34,181 nucleotides of DNA from Treponema sp. UBA1793 (GTDB lineage: Bacteria; Spirochaetota; Spirochaetia; Treponematales; Treponemataceae). The notes under the pieces are model-generated. The model did not search any database. It was not told the origin of the DNA and worked only from the letters and a program-made list of their open reading frames with translations. The stretch is from positions 1-34,181 of the forward strand of contig DCFX01000039.1 in NCBI GenBank assembly GCA_002314445.1, read 5' to 3'. Below, one piece after another: positions 17,535 to 25,491 of the stretch; position 1 is the first letter of the stretch; each line of letters opens with the position of its first letter. Made by a program: the position numbers and the translations under genes.

Positions 17535-18772
17535 TTAGTATCCAGCATGTTATGTTTTTTTGCGGTGTCCGGTTCGTATACTTTGATGATTTTTACTATA
17601 GCGTCAGCAGCTTCTTTTATGGATTTGTAATTGCCGAGTCCTGCCTGGGCAATTACTGCATCGCCAATAAGTTCAGCATCTGCGCAGTTGCATACGGCAA
17701 GCGGAATGTCTGCATAATCACATTTCATCTGCATCCACTGCTCGTTTTTTGCCTGACCGCCGGTGACCACGACAGGAAGTTTTATTTTGATTTTATTTTC
17801 TGCGGCTTCCGAAAGAAGCGTATTGATTGATTTTTTAAGGTTGTCTGCAAGGAGTTCAAGAAGCTCGAATCCGTCGCTTTCAGGATTTGCAATGCACCAC
17901 GATATGAGTTCGGCATATGAAATATCGCGTTCTTCAATGGCTTCTACGATTCTTTTAAAATTGACGAACATGCGCCCGCTTTCAGTTTGAAGCACAGCCG
18001 CGTTCCAGAGTCCGGGGATAACTGAAGGGAGGGGCAGAATACCGGGTGTTTTGACGGGAACAGGCGTGCAGAGATTCACCCCCTCGCTTGAGCCTGCACA
18101 GTCGTATATCTTTCCCTGTTCAAGAGAATTAGTGCCGACCATTGCCGCAATAAAATCGGGTCCGCCGCAAAGTACGGGAACGGGGAGGGGGAGTCCCAGC
18201 TGTTTTGTTACGGACGGAATCGTTTTGCCGGCATTGTACGAAACGGGAACAAACGGAGGCAGTTTCGCTTTCGGAATTGAAACGGAAACGAGCTGTTCGT
18301 CTGTCCAGTATGATTCTGCATATCTGGCTTCAGGGAGGATTGTTACATCGCTTCCACAGAGCTGGTGAACCAGATATTCCGGGCCGGAATACACATACCG
18401 TGATGAATCCCACTGTAAGGGATACATCGAGCGGAATGCGGTGATTCTCGGAATAAAAAGCGACTTTGCAGCCGGAGAATGAGCAGGGCCGGAAGGCGGA
18501 ATGTCCGCATTCCAGAGCAGCGTCGTTCCGTCTTCCGAAACGATTGTCGGGCCGTTTCCCGAAATGCATATTCCGCAGATATCCGCTGCTGCTTCAGTGC
18601 ACATTTCATGAACCGCACGGCAGAGCGCCGGCAGCCAGGCAAGTGCCGCATGAATATCGTCAGGTTTACGGAATGTCTGCTGCGAGAGCGAAATGATTTC
18701 TCCGCCGGCTCCTATCAGGCCTGCTTTAAGAGAAGTCGTTCCGATATCAGCGCAGAGAACTATACCTTTCAT
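17531..18772 (-). CDS. FGGY-family carbohydrate kinase
   Basis: Phosphorylates a sugar or polyol with ATP. The 413-residue protein is shorter than the usual 480-520. The N-terminal phosphate loop is ADIGTTSLKAG (8-18). The probable catalytic base is Asp206 in CGGPDFIAAMVG. The C-terminal FGGY signature region is VVTGGQAKNEQWMQMKCDY (about 338-356). The middle of the protein is compact, which accounts for the short length; no frame break is seen. The substrate cannot be assigned. The start overlaps the prs stop by one base (TAATG) and its stop overlaps the HAD gene, so all three are translationally linked. A pentose or pentulose substrate would make sense next to prs, but that is inference. 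Confidence 0.87.
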   Translation of the reverse strand: MKGIVLCADIGTTSLKAGLIGAGGEIISLSQQTFRKPDDIHAALAWLPALCRAVHEMCTEAAADICGICISGNGPTIVSEDGTTLLWNADIPPSGPAHSPAAKSLFIPRITAFRSMYPLQWDSSRYVYSGPEYLVHQLCGSDVTILPEARYAESYWTDEQLVSVSIPKAKLPPFVPVSYNAGKTIPSVTKQLGLPLPVPVLCGGPDFIAAMVGTNSLEQGKIYDCAGSSEGVNLCTPVPVKTPGILPLPSVIPGLWNAAVLQTESGRMFVNFKRIVEAIEERDISYAELISWCIANPESDGFELLELLADNLKKSINTLLSEAAENKIKIKLPVVVTGGQAKNEQWMQMKCDYADIPLAVCNCADAELIGDAVIAQAGLGNYKSIKEAADAIVKIIKVYEPDTAKKHNMLDTK

Positions 18773-20082
18773 TATGCGTTCTTTTTGCCGGCCTGCAGCG
18801 GTGGAACAGATGCCTGGGGTGCGGTTTGTGCCGCAGGCTGCTGTGTCGTCTGTTTTTCGAGTTTTTCAATAAGTGTACGGTTTTCAAGCAAATCGCTGAG
18901 CGACTGATTATGATGAATACGCGTAATGACGTTTGCAAACAGGCCGCTTACATTAGTGCTTATATACCATTCGCGTTTAAGCAGCTCTTCATGGTATACC
19001 GCATTCGTACCGATGATCCGGTAGAACAATCCCTGTTTGTAGGCTTCGTCGAACTGCTCGATGGCGTTTCCGGTAAAGAACGGCAGGCTGATTGCAGCTA
19101 TTACTTTTGTCGCACCCTGTTCTTTGAGGAATCCCATAGCCTTAAGCAGCGTGCCCCCCGTTCCGAGCATGTCGTCTGCAAGAAATGCGACTTTACCACG
19201 TACATCTCCGAGCAGTTTTATTGATTTTATGTTTGTATTTTTTGCGTTCTGAGAAACGATTGAATAATCGCGTTCTTTGTATATCATTGCGAGAGGGAGC
19301 TTCAGCCCGACTGCGTAAAATTTGTTGCGGTCTATTGCACCTGTATCGGGAGAGACGACGACGAGATCCTCTGTTTTTCCGGTAAGGTCGACAATTTTAC
19401 TCAGCTCACGGATAATCTGGTAGCTTGCATGCAGGTTTTCAAGATTGATGGTGCTGAAAGCATTGACGATTTCACGGGAGTGAATATCGAGCGTGATGAT
19501 GCGCGACACACCAAGGCCTTCGTAAATGTGTCCGAGCATGCTCGCCGTAAGACCTTCGCGGCCCTTTTTCTTATGCTGACGACTGTACGGATATACCGGT
19601 ACTACAAGTGTGATTGCAGATGCTCCTGCCTGCCTGACCGCATCAATCGTGACAAGCATCGACATGACATGGTCGTTTACCGACAGCGAAACTTTGTTTG
19701 CGCCGTTGTTAAGGGACAGCACCTCATGATTTTCAACATCCTGAAAGATAAAAACATCTTTGCCGCGGATTGTATCAAGCAGTTCTGTCTTGAATTCGCC
19801 GTTTGCAAAATACGTAAATCTTGTGTTTACTTTGAATACAGGCGGCCGGTATTTTGTTGTATCGCCCCTGATACAAAGTTCGGATGTATCAATATCGTTT
19901 TCAAGATTGATTTTTTTTACGAGCTCTACTTTTTCGAGTCCGTACCTTTTGGAAATGACGTCGTTTTTGAGTGTAAAACGGTGTTTGTACATGTGCTTCA
20001 GATGTGTAATTACTTCGTCGGCAAAAACTTCTCCACCCGGGCATGCAACCACAGCCAGGTTAGTAGGTTCAGAATACGGCAT
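18772..20082 (-). CDS. prs: Ribose-phosphate pyrophosphokinase (PRPP synthetase), long variant
   Basis: Makes PRPP from ribose 5-phosphate and ATP for purine, pyrimidine, NAD, His and Trp synthesis. Family marks are FANGEFKTELL, VPVYPYSRQHKK (about 161-172), TLDIHSREI (197-205) and the PRPP loop ADDMLGTGGT (302-311). The usual loop is DDMIDTGGT or DDMIDTAGT, so the inner Asp is Gly here. At 436 residues it is about 120 longer than typical bacterial Prs. The extra length is an N-terminal insertion at about 30-85 and a Gln/Pro/Ala-rich tail at about 411-436. AAGGGG lies nine bases before the ATG. The divergent MBL gene shares its upstream region. Confidence 0.92.
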   Translation of the reverse strand: MPYSEPTNLAVVACPGGEVFADEVITHLKHMYKHRFTLKNDVISKRYGLEKVELVKKINLENDIDTSELCIRGDTTKYRPPVFKVNTRFTYFANGEFKTELLDTIRGKDVFIFQDVENHEVLSLNNGANKVSLSVNDHVMSMLVTIDAVRQAGASAITLVVPVYPYSRQHKKKGREGLTASMLGHIYEGLGVSRIITLDIHSREIVNAFSTINLENLHASYQIIRELSKIVDLTGKTEDLVVVSPDTGAIDRNKFYAVGLKLPLAMIYKERDYSIVSQNAKNTNIKSIKLLGDVRGKVAFLADDMLGTGGTLLKAMGFLKEQGATKVIAAISLPFFTGNAIEQFDEAYKQGLFYRIIGTNAVYHEELLKREWYISTNVSGLFANVITRIHHNQSLSDLLENRTLIEKLEKQTTQQPAAQTAPQASVPPLQAGKKNA

Positions 20083-20118
20083 TATTCAAGACCCCTTTAT
20101 GTGTTTAGAATGTAACAT

Positions 20119-20147
20119 ATAGTAGCATTTTTCAGTATATGTGGCAA
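20119..20147 (-). promoter_or_regulatory. prs promoter
   Basis: On the minus strand, TTGCCA (20142-20147) and TACTAT (20119-20124) are 17 bases apart. The transcript would start near 20112, with a leader of about 30 bases containing AAGGGG. Confidence 0.6.
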
Positions 20148-20152
20148 TATTT

Positions 20153-20166
20153 CACTATATATAGTG
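20153..20166. promoter_or_regulatory. 14-base perfect palindrome between divergent promoters, candidate operator
   Basis: CACTATATATAGTG is exactly self-complementary. It sits five bases from the prs -35 box (ending 20147) and five bases from the MBL -35 box (starting 20172), midway between the two promoters. A dimeric regulator bound here would touch both. No such regulator is encoded in the window. Confidence 0.5.
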
Positions 20167-20171
20167 TTTCA

Positions 20172-20200
20172 TTGCAAACAGATGTCCGCTTTGATATACT
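20172..20200 (+). promoter_or_regulatory. PhnP-like MBL promoter predicting a leaderless mRNA
   Basis: TTGCAA (20172-20177) and TATACT (20195-20200) are 17 bases apart, and the -10 is extended by TG at 20192-20193. Six bases separate the -10 box from the ATG at 20207, so the predicted +1 is the A of the start codon. Confidence 0.65.
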
Positions 20201-20206
20201 GGTGTC

Positions 20207-21139
20207 ATGCGTATGGTTTTGATGGGGACGGGAACAAGCCACGGCATTCCTGTCATAGCATGTCACTGCCGGGTCTGCCGGTCACATGATGCAAAAGATA
20301 AACGCCTCAGATGCAGTGCATATATAGTGCAGCGCGAAACAGATGGCAGCGAGACGCACATTGTAATAGACACCGGACCTGAGTTCCGGATACAGGCGAT
20401 AAAATATCACATAAACACGCTTAGCGCAGTGCTTCTTACCCACAGTCACGCCGACCACCTTAACGGACTTGATGACCTTCGTATTTTCAGCCATACAAAA
20501 TCAGAGGGTGCATCCAGATGCAGCGCGACGGGCGCAAAATATGCAGAATCTCCCGGTACAGGACTTTGCGTCTATTCAAACGAAGCGGCTCTTTCGGATG
20601 TACGCACCAGATTTGATTATATTTTTAAAACAACGCAGATAGGCGGCGGAAAACCAAAGCTTGATCTGGAAGACAGCGCGCAGTTTTCTGCTGCCAGTCC
20701 GCTTGAAATCGGTTCAGTCCGTATTATTCCTGTACCGATGAAACACGGAAGTCTTGAAACAACAGGATGGCTTCTGAGTACGACTGAATCCGACGGCAGC
20801 CGGCATTCTATTGCGTATCTTACTGACTGTAATGAAATTCCCGACAGTTCAATTGAGCTGCTTACGGAGAACGGCGGCATCATAGATCACGTTGTAATCG
20901 ACGGGCTGAGGGAGGTGCCGCATTCTACGCATTTTTCATATCTAGAAGCAATGGCCTGTGCTGCAAAAATAGGCGGACAGCATACGTGGCTTACGCATAT
21001 CTGCCATAACATGAATCACCGCGGTATTACAAAATACTGCAGGCAGCATGTAAAGGATTTTTCCGAACTTATACGGACGGTAAAAGACGGCGGCTCCGTA
21101 CTTCCCGCATACGACGGGCTTATTCTGGAAACCCGGTAA
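20207..21139 (+). CDS. PhnP-like metallo-beta-lactamase-fold hydrolase
   Basis: A 310-residue cytoplasmic hydrolase. It opens with LMGTGTSHGIPVIACHC. The CHCRVC cluster (about residues 20-25) is a trait of the PhnP/LipB-associated MBL subgroup, in which cysteines hold a structural zinc. The active-site metal motif is THSHADHLNGLDD. Later ligands are His in PMKHGS, Asp in YLTDCNE and His in THICHNMNH. PhnP is a cyclic phosphodiesterase, and other members act on nucleotides or RNA. Here the neighbour is prs, not a phosphonate operon, so a 1,2-cyclic ribose-phosphate-type substrate is only a guess. There is no Shine-Dalgarno site; the promoter geometry predicts translation from a leaderless mRNA. 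Confidence 0.88.
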   Translation: MRMVLMGTGTSHGIPVIACHCRVCRSHDAKDKRLRCSAYIVQRETDGSETHIVIDTGPEFRIQAIKYHINTLSAVLLTHSHADHLNGLDDLRIFSHTKSEGASRCSATGAKYAESPGTGLCVYSNEAALSDVRTRFDYIFKTTQIGGGKPKLDLEDSAQFSAASPLEIGSVRIIPVPMKHGSLETTGWLLSTTESDGSRHSIAYLTDCNEIPDSSIELLTENGGIIDHVVIDGLREVPHSTHFSYLEAMACAAKIGGQHTWLTHICHNMNHRGITKYCRQHVKDFSELIRTVKDGGSVLPAYDGLILETR

Positions 21140-21164
21140 AGGGCTGCGGATACGTTAAAAAAAT

Positions 21165-21194
21165 AAAAGACCGCTTATTATAAGGCGGTCTTTT
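21165..21194. terminator. Bidirectional terminator between the MBL gene and rpmB
   Basis: AAAAGACCGC-TTA pairs with TAAGGCGGTCTTTT (one bulged base). The stem is flanked by A- and T-runs on both sides, so it can end transcripts from both convergent genes. Confidence 0.8.
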
Positions 21195-21213
21195 ACATAA
21201 AGCTCCTGTGAAC

Positions 21214-21444
21214 TTATTTGTTTTCCGTTACCTGCACTTCTGTCTTCGGCACGTGCACTTTTTTCTCGATGAAGCCGGAACGGAGGCAGCGCGTGCAAAC
21301 ATTGATCGTGCGGGTTGTACCTTCGATTGTTGTCTTAACTTTGAGCAGATTCGGTCTCCATGTGCGTTTCGTATGATTGTATGAATTACTTACCTTATTA
21401 CCATACATCGGCGATTTTCCGCAAATATCGCAAGTTCTAGACAT
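21214..21444 (-). CDS. rpmB: 50S ribosomal protein bL28
   Basis: A 76-residue ribosomal protein of the large subunit. It has the L28 pattern: CDICGKSPMYGNKVSNSYNHTKR at the start and a central RTWRPNLLKV. It is the zinc-binding (C+) form, with paired cysteines CDIC (5, 8) and CTRC (51, 54). The tail PKTEVQVTENK is a short extension. A perfect TTGACA -35 element lies upstream. It stands alone rather than in an rpmB-rpmG operon. Confidence 0.96.
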   Translation of the reverse strand: MSRTCDICGKSPMYGNKVSNSYNHTKRTWRPNLLKVKTTIEGTTRTINVCTRCLRSGFIEKKVHVPKTEVQVTENK

Positions 21445-21486
21445 ATCTATACCTACCTTTTAACTTAATTACGTGTGAGTTTATGC

Positions 21487-21515
21487 ACTATAACTGAAAA
21501 AACAGGATGTGTCAA
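21487..21515 (-). promoter_or_regulatory. rpmB promoter
   Basis: On the minus strand, consensus TTGACA (21510-21515) and TATAGT (21487-21492) are 17 bases apart. The leader is about 36 bases and contains AGGT. Confidence 0.75.
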
Positions 21516-21726
21516 TGGATGCGGCTTTCACAGTTCCTTTTACCGTCTGCTTTTATCTGCATTGTGTAATCTGCCTGTTTTTATGGAAATCTTATTGGAA
21601 TTTGTATATATTTGAAACAATTATAATAGTTTGATCAATTGCAATATACAGAGCCGGAAAATGCTGCTTATATTCCCGTATTGAAGAAGAGGGGGAGGCG
21701 GTCTTTCCGTAACACTGGAGGAAGGA

Positions 21727-22137
21727 ATGAAAAGAATTGAATGGGACGACTCGTATCTGCTTGGAATTACGGAAATAGATAATCAGCATAAAAAGCTGCT
21801 TGCAGTTGCAAACGATTTGTATGATACAGCCTCCGGATCAACAGACAGGTACGTACTTAAAATGTCGAAAGTTCTGAAAAGTCTGACTGACTATACCGTG
21901 TATCATTTCAGTGAAGAAGAAAAATTCATGACAAAGTACGGATATCCATCCGTTTCTGTACATAAGGTCGAACACGATTCTTTCGTAAACGAAGTAAATC
22001 AACAGATTCAGAAACTGTCGTCAGGCAGCCGGGAGGATGCACTTTTATTTTACGATTTTGTCGCTAACTGGGTACTTACCCATATTGCGAAAGAAGACCG
22101 CATATGGGCTGCTTTTGTAAAGCCGAAACTTGCCTGA
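21727..22137 (+). CDS. Bacteriohemerythrin
   Basis: A 136-residue four-helix protein that binds O2 at a di-iron centre. All expected ligands are present: His21 (NQHKKLL), His60 and Glu64 (HFSEEEKFM), His79 and His83 (HKVEHDSF), His119 and Asp124 (THIAKEDR). It is a stand-alone single-domain protein, not fused to a receptor. In an anaerobe or microaerophile it may deliver or scavenge oxygen. GGAGG lies five bases before the ATG. It is monocistronic and converges on uvrB. Confidence 0.95.
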   Translation: MKRIEWDDSYLLGITEIDNQHKKLLAVANDLYDTASGSTDRYVLKMSKVLKSLTDYTVYHFSEEEKFMTKYGYPSVSVHKVEHDSFVNEVNQQIQKLSSGSREDALLFYDFVANWVLTHIAKEDRIWAAFVKPKLA

Positions 22138-22208
22138 ATTCCGCTGTTTGAAAGACAGTTCTGTGTGCAGCCGGAAGCCTGCGCATTTCTCCTCAGCACG
22201 CAAAACTT

Positions 22209-24206
22209 TCATTCGCCGTATTGATTTTGAATTTCCGTGATCTGATCGCGGAGAGCGGCTGCCCGTTCATATTCAAGCTTGTCTGCAGCTTCTCCCATTT
22301 CCTTTTTAAGCGCGGCGATGAGTTTATGCCGTTGTGCAGGTGCGAACAGGTTTGCACTTTTCTTGAGCGCTTCAAGTTCGACTTTTGCATCTTCATGCGC
22401 GTCGGTTTCCCTGCGTACAAGAATATCTTCAACAGCTTTTGCAATAGTTGTGGGCGTAATGTTGTGTTCTTTATTGTATGATTCCTGAAGTTCACGGCGT
22501 CTCTGCGTCTCTGTCAGTGCTTCCTTCATTGCATCACTCATGCGGTCGGCGTACATGACAACTGTACCGTTGGAATTACGTGCCGCCCGTCCGATTATCT
22601 GAATAAGGCTTGTAGCGGAACGCAGGAAGCCGATTTTGTCTGCGTCGAGAATGGCGATATACGATACTTCTGGCAAGTCTATTCCTTCCCTCAGAAGGTT
22701 GATTCCTATAAGTACATCGAATTCTCCCGAGCGAAGTCCTTTGAGCAGTTCCACGCGTTCGAATGTCTCTACTTCAGAATGAATGTACCGTACTTTCAGA
22801 GAAAGACCTGTGAGATAGTCAGTCAGATCTTCTGCCATTTTTTTTGTAAGCGTGAGGACAAGACTCCGTTCATTTTTTGCGATACGCGCCTTTATCTCTT
22901 TGTAGATGTCCTCCATCTGCCCTTCGCTCGGGCGCACATCTACAACAGGATCAAGCAGACCCGTCGGGCGGATAAGCTGTTCTACAACCTGCGAACTCTG
23001 TTTTATCTCATCAGCCCGCGGAGTCGCACTCACATAGATTACCTGATTAAGTTTTTTGCGGAATTCCTCAAATTTGAGCGGACGGTTGTCGAGCGCGCTC
23101 GGCAGTCTGAATCCAAAGTCGATAAGATTCTGCTTTCTGCTTCTGTCGCCTTCGTACATAGCACCAATCTGTGATACAGTCACATGAGCTTCGTCTATCA
23201 TGCAGAGAAAGTCGTCAGGGAAATAATGAAGCAGCGTTGCAGGAGGTTCTCCGCGCGTACGCCCTGCAATAGGGCCTGAGTAATTTTCAATTCCGGGACA
23301 GTATCCCATCTCTTTCATCATTTCGATATCGTAAGTCGTACGGGTTTTAAGACGTTCCGCCTCAAGTACTTTGTTCTGCGCATGCAGTTCTTCGAGCCGT
23401 TCGTCAAGTTCCTTCTGGATGTTTGCGGTTGCGTCGAGGAGCATGTTTTTGGGAACTACGAAGTGCCTGGCCGGATAAATGACAGTCTCGTCGAGTTCTT
23501 CACTTGTGTTGCCGGAAATTGCATTGATACGCCTGATCCGCGCTACAACATCCCAGTCAAGTTCAATCTTGTACGCTTCGTCCGTTTCCATGTATGCAGG
23601 GAAGATTTCCACGACATCGCCGCGTATACGGAAATTGCCGCGCTCGAGTATTGCGTCGTTCCGTTTGTACTGAAGAGAGACAAGCTGTTCTGCGAGTTTA
23701 TGAGTGTCGAGCGCCTGCCCCTTCTCGATATGAATGCGCATTTCCTTGTAGAGATCCGGCATACCGAGGCCGTAGATGCACGATACTGTTGCAACAACGA
23801 TGACATCACGCCGTTCCATAAGACTGTATGTGGCTGCGAGACGGAGTCTGTCTATTTCGTCGTTGATTGAGGCATCTTTTTCAATGTATAAGTCGCGGGC
23901 CGGCACATATGCTTCCGGCTGGTAGTAATCATAATATGAAACAAAATATTCAACTGCATTGTCGGGGAAAAAGCTTTTGAATTCGCGGTACAGCTGTGCC
24001 GAAAGCGTTTTGTTATGGCTTATGATAAGCGTCGGCCGCTGTACCCGTTCAATAATTTTCGCCATTGTAAACGTTTTACCGCTGCCCGTGACACCTTTCA
24101 ACGTTTGATATTTATCTCCACGGAAAAAGCCTTCTGCGAGTTTGTCTATTGCCTGTCCCTGGTCGCCTGCAGGTTCGTACGGAGCGACAACGTGAAATTT
24201 TCTCAT
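22209..24206 (-). CDS. uvrB: UvrABC system protein B (excinuclease helicase subunit)
   Basis: Damage-verifying subunit of nucleotide excision repair, acting with UvrA and UvrC. The 665-residue protein has Walker A GVTGSGKT at 38-45, the damage-probing beta-hairpin region YYDYYQPEAY at about 95-105, the DEAH box (CMIDEAHVT), helicase motifs through IGRAARN, and a C-terminal UVR domain (KLEYERAAALRDQI) that contacts UvrC. An in-frame TTG 30 bases upstream lies inside htrA. I chose the ATG at 24206, where the family begins (MRKFHVVAPYEPAGDQ). It lies one base after the htrA stop (TAATATG), without an SD site, so coupling is likely. Confidence 0.97.
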   Translation of the reverse strand: MRKFHVVAPYEPAGDQGQAIDKLAEGFFRGDKYQTLKGVTGSGKTFTMAKIIERVQRPTLIISHNKTLSAQLYREFKSFFPDNAVEYFVSYYDYYQPEAYVPARDLYIEKDASINDEIDRLRLAATYSLMERRDVIVVATVSCIYGLGMPDLYKEMRIHIEKGQALDTHKLAEQLVSLQYKRNDAILERGNFRIRGDVVEIFPAYMETDEAYKIELDWDVVARIRRINAISGNTSEELDETVIYPARHFVVPKNMLLDATANIQKELDERLEELHAQNKVLEAERLKTRTTYDIEMMKEMGYCPGIENYSGPIAGRTRGEPPATLLHYFPDDFLCMIDEAHVTVSQIGAMYEGDRSRKQNLIDFGFRLPSALDNRPLKFEEFRKKLNQVIYVSATPRADEIKQSSQVVEQLIRPTGLLDPVVDVRPSEGQMEDIYKEIKARIAKNERSLVLTLTKKMAEDLTDYLTGLSLKVRYIHSEVETFERVELLKGLRSGEFDVLIGINLLREGIDLPEVSYIAILDADKIGFLRSATSLIQIIGRAARNSNGTVVMYADRMSDAMKEALTETQRRRELQESYNKEHNITPTTIAKAVEDILVRRETDAHEDAKVELEALKKSANLFAPAQRHKLIAALKKEMGEAADKLEYERAAALRDQITEIQNQYGE

Positions 24207-24207
24207 A

Positions 24208-25455
24208 TTACTGGTTTGCCGCAGTCTGCGCAGCAAGAATTACTTTTACTGTTCTGTCTCTGCCGTTCCTGTGAACCGAGAGGGTTACTGTATCGCCCGG
24301 TCTCTTGTCTTCAAGTGCAGAAAAATAGTCTGCATAGGAAGCAACTTTGATATCGTCGATCCGTGTAACAATATCGCCGCCCAGATATATTGTCGTGCTG
24401 CCGTACCGGGCAGGCTGAGAGCCGCCTCTGATGCCGGCCGTGTCGGCATCTCCGCCTTTTACTATCTCCGAAACGAGCACTCCCGACGTAATGTCGAGTC
24501 CTGCATACTGCACAATTGCGCTGTTAAGCTGCACGATTGACATCTGAATGGTGCCGCGGTTTACATGCCCGTATTTAAGCAGGTCTGCAACGACGCGCAC
24601 TGCTGTTTCCGCAGGAATTGCGAATCCGACACCTGCAGAACTTCCTGACGACGAAACAATCATTGTGTTGATTCCGATCATTTGTCCCGAAGTATCCAGG
24701 AGCGGACCTCCGGAATTGCCGGGATTGATTGCCGCGTCAGTCTGAATCATATTGCGGATAATTCTGTTGTTACTGTTTTTTACCGGACGTCCGAGTCCCG
24801 AAACGATTCCCGTGGTCATAGTGCGGTCGAGGCCGAACGGATTGCCGATTGCAATTACTTTCTGCCCGACCTTGAGTCTGTCCGAGTCGCCGAACTGTAT
24901 AGTCTTGAGCACCGTTCCTGCCGGCGGTGTGAATTTTATGACGGCAAGATCGCTTTCTTCATCCTGCCCGACGACCTGTGCTTCGTACTGGGTTCCGTCG
25001 GAAAGCGATACGTATATTTTTGTGGCATTTTCGATAACGTGTACGTTTGTGACAATGTATCCGCGTTTATCTATGATTGAACCGGAGCCGGAGCCTCCGT
25101 CCTGTACGACAGGTTCCAGGAACCAGTTTACGCCGGTAACCTGCGTGTTGATATTCACGACGGATTCAGCGCATCTTTCGTAGACGTTGATATTCTGAAT
25201 CTCATCCTGCGTGTATGAGCCGTTATCGGAAACAGAGAGTGCCTGCTGTGTTTCACTGCTCTGTTCAGGAAAAGACATCTTTACCTGCAGTTTGTCGTCA
25301 GCGGTATTTTTTTGTGCCGATTCCTGTATTGTCTTATCCTTCTGCTGCCCGGGATTTGCATCAAGTTTCATGAAAATAAAAGCCGTCACCGCAGCGGCTG
25401 CGACGGCAGCTGTTACTGAAATTGTAATGAGCTGATTACGCGAATAAAGTTTCAT
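24208..25455 (-). CDS. HtrA/DegP-like periplasmic serine protease
   Basis: A 415-residue membrane-anchored protease/chaperone that degrades misfolded envelope proteins. An N-terminal helix (about 9-30) is an uncleaved anchor or signal, followed by a polar linker to about residue 85. The trypsin-like domain has the complete triad: His139 (TNVHVIENA), Asp169 (ESDLAVIK) and Ser248 (PGNSGGPLL). One PDZ domain follows at about 305-410, so it is of the DegS/HtrA single-PDZ type. It lies 18 bases after the PEGA/barrel gene. There is no Shine-Dalgarno site; a TTGACG-17-TACTAT promoter ends seven bases before the ATG, predicting an extra leaderless transcript. Confidence 0.93.
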   Translation of the reverse strand: MKLYSRNQLITISVTAAVAAAAVTAFIFMKLDANPGQQKDKTIQESAQKNTADDKLQVKMSFPEQSSETQQALSVSDNGSYTQDEIQNINVYERCAESVVNINTQVTGVNWFLEPVVQDGGSGSGSIIDKRGYIVTNVHVIENATKIYVSLSDGTQYEAQVVGQDEESDLAVIKFTPPAGTVLKTIQFGDSDRLKVGQKVIAIGNPFGLDRTMTTGIVSGLGRPVKNSNNRIIRNMIQTDAAINPGNSGGPLLDTSGQMIGINTMIVSSSGSSAGVGFAIPAETAVRVVADLLKYGHVNRGTIQMSIVQLNSAIVQYAGLDITSGVLVSEIVKGGDADTAGIRGGSQPARYGSTTIYLGGDIVTRIDDIKVASYADYFSALEDKRPGDTVTLSVHRNGRDRTVKVILAAQTAANQ

Positions 25456-25462
25456 ACTTAAT

Positions 25463-25491
25463 ATAGTAATGAATTAAAACAAATACGTCAA
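25463..25491 (-). promoter_or_regulatory. htrA promoter predicting a leaderless mRNA
   Basis: On the minus strand, TTGACG (25486-25491, five of six consensus) and TACTAT (25463-25468) are 17 bases apart. Seven bases separate the -10 box from the ATG. The promoter overlaps the 3' end of the upstream PEGA gene. Confidence 0.6.

Noticed and set aside
19429..20115. 228-codon plus-strand frame opposite prs
   Set aside because: Antisense to a conserved gene and runs through its promoter; no domain.
21622..21627. TATAAT upstream of bacteriohemerythrin as a promoter
   Set aside because: A -10 match alone, with no acceptable -35 box at normal spacing in an AT-rich stretch.
21631..21638. TTGATCAA palindrome upstream of bacteriohemerythrin, considered as an FNR-type site
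   Set aside because: The full FNR pattern TTGATNNNNATCAA is not present, and an 8-base palindrome is expected by chance in AT-rich DNA.
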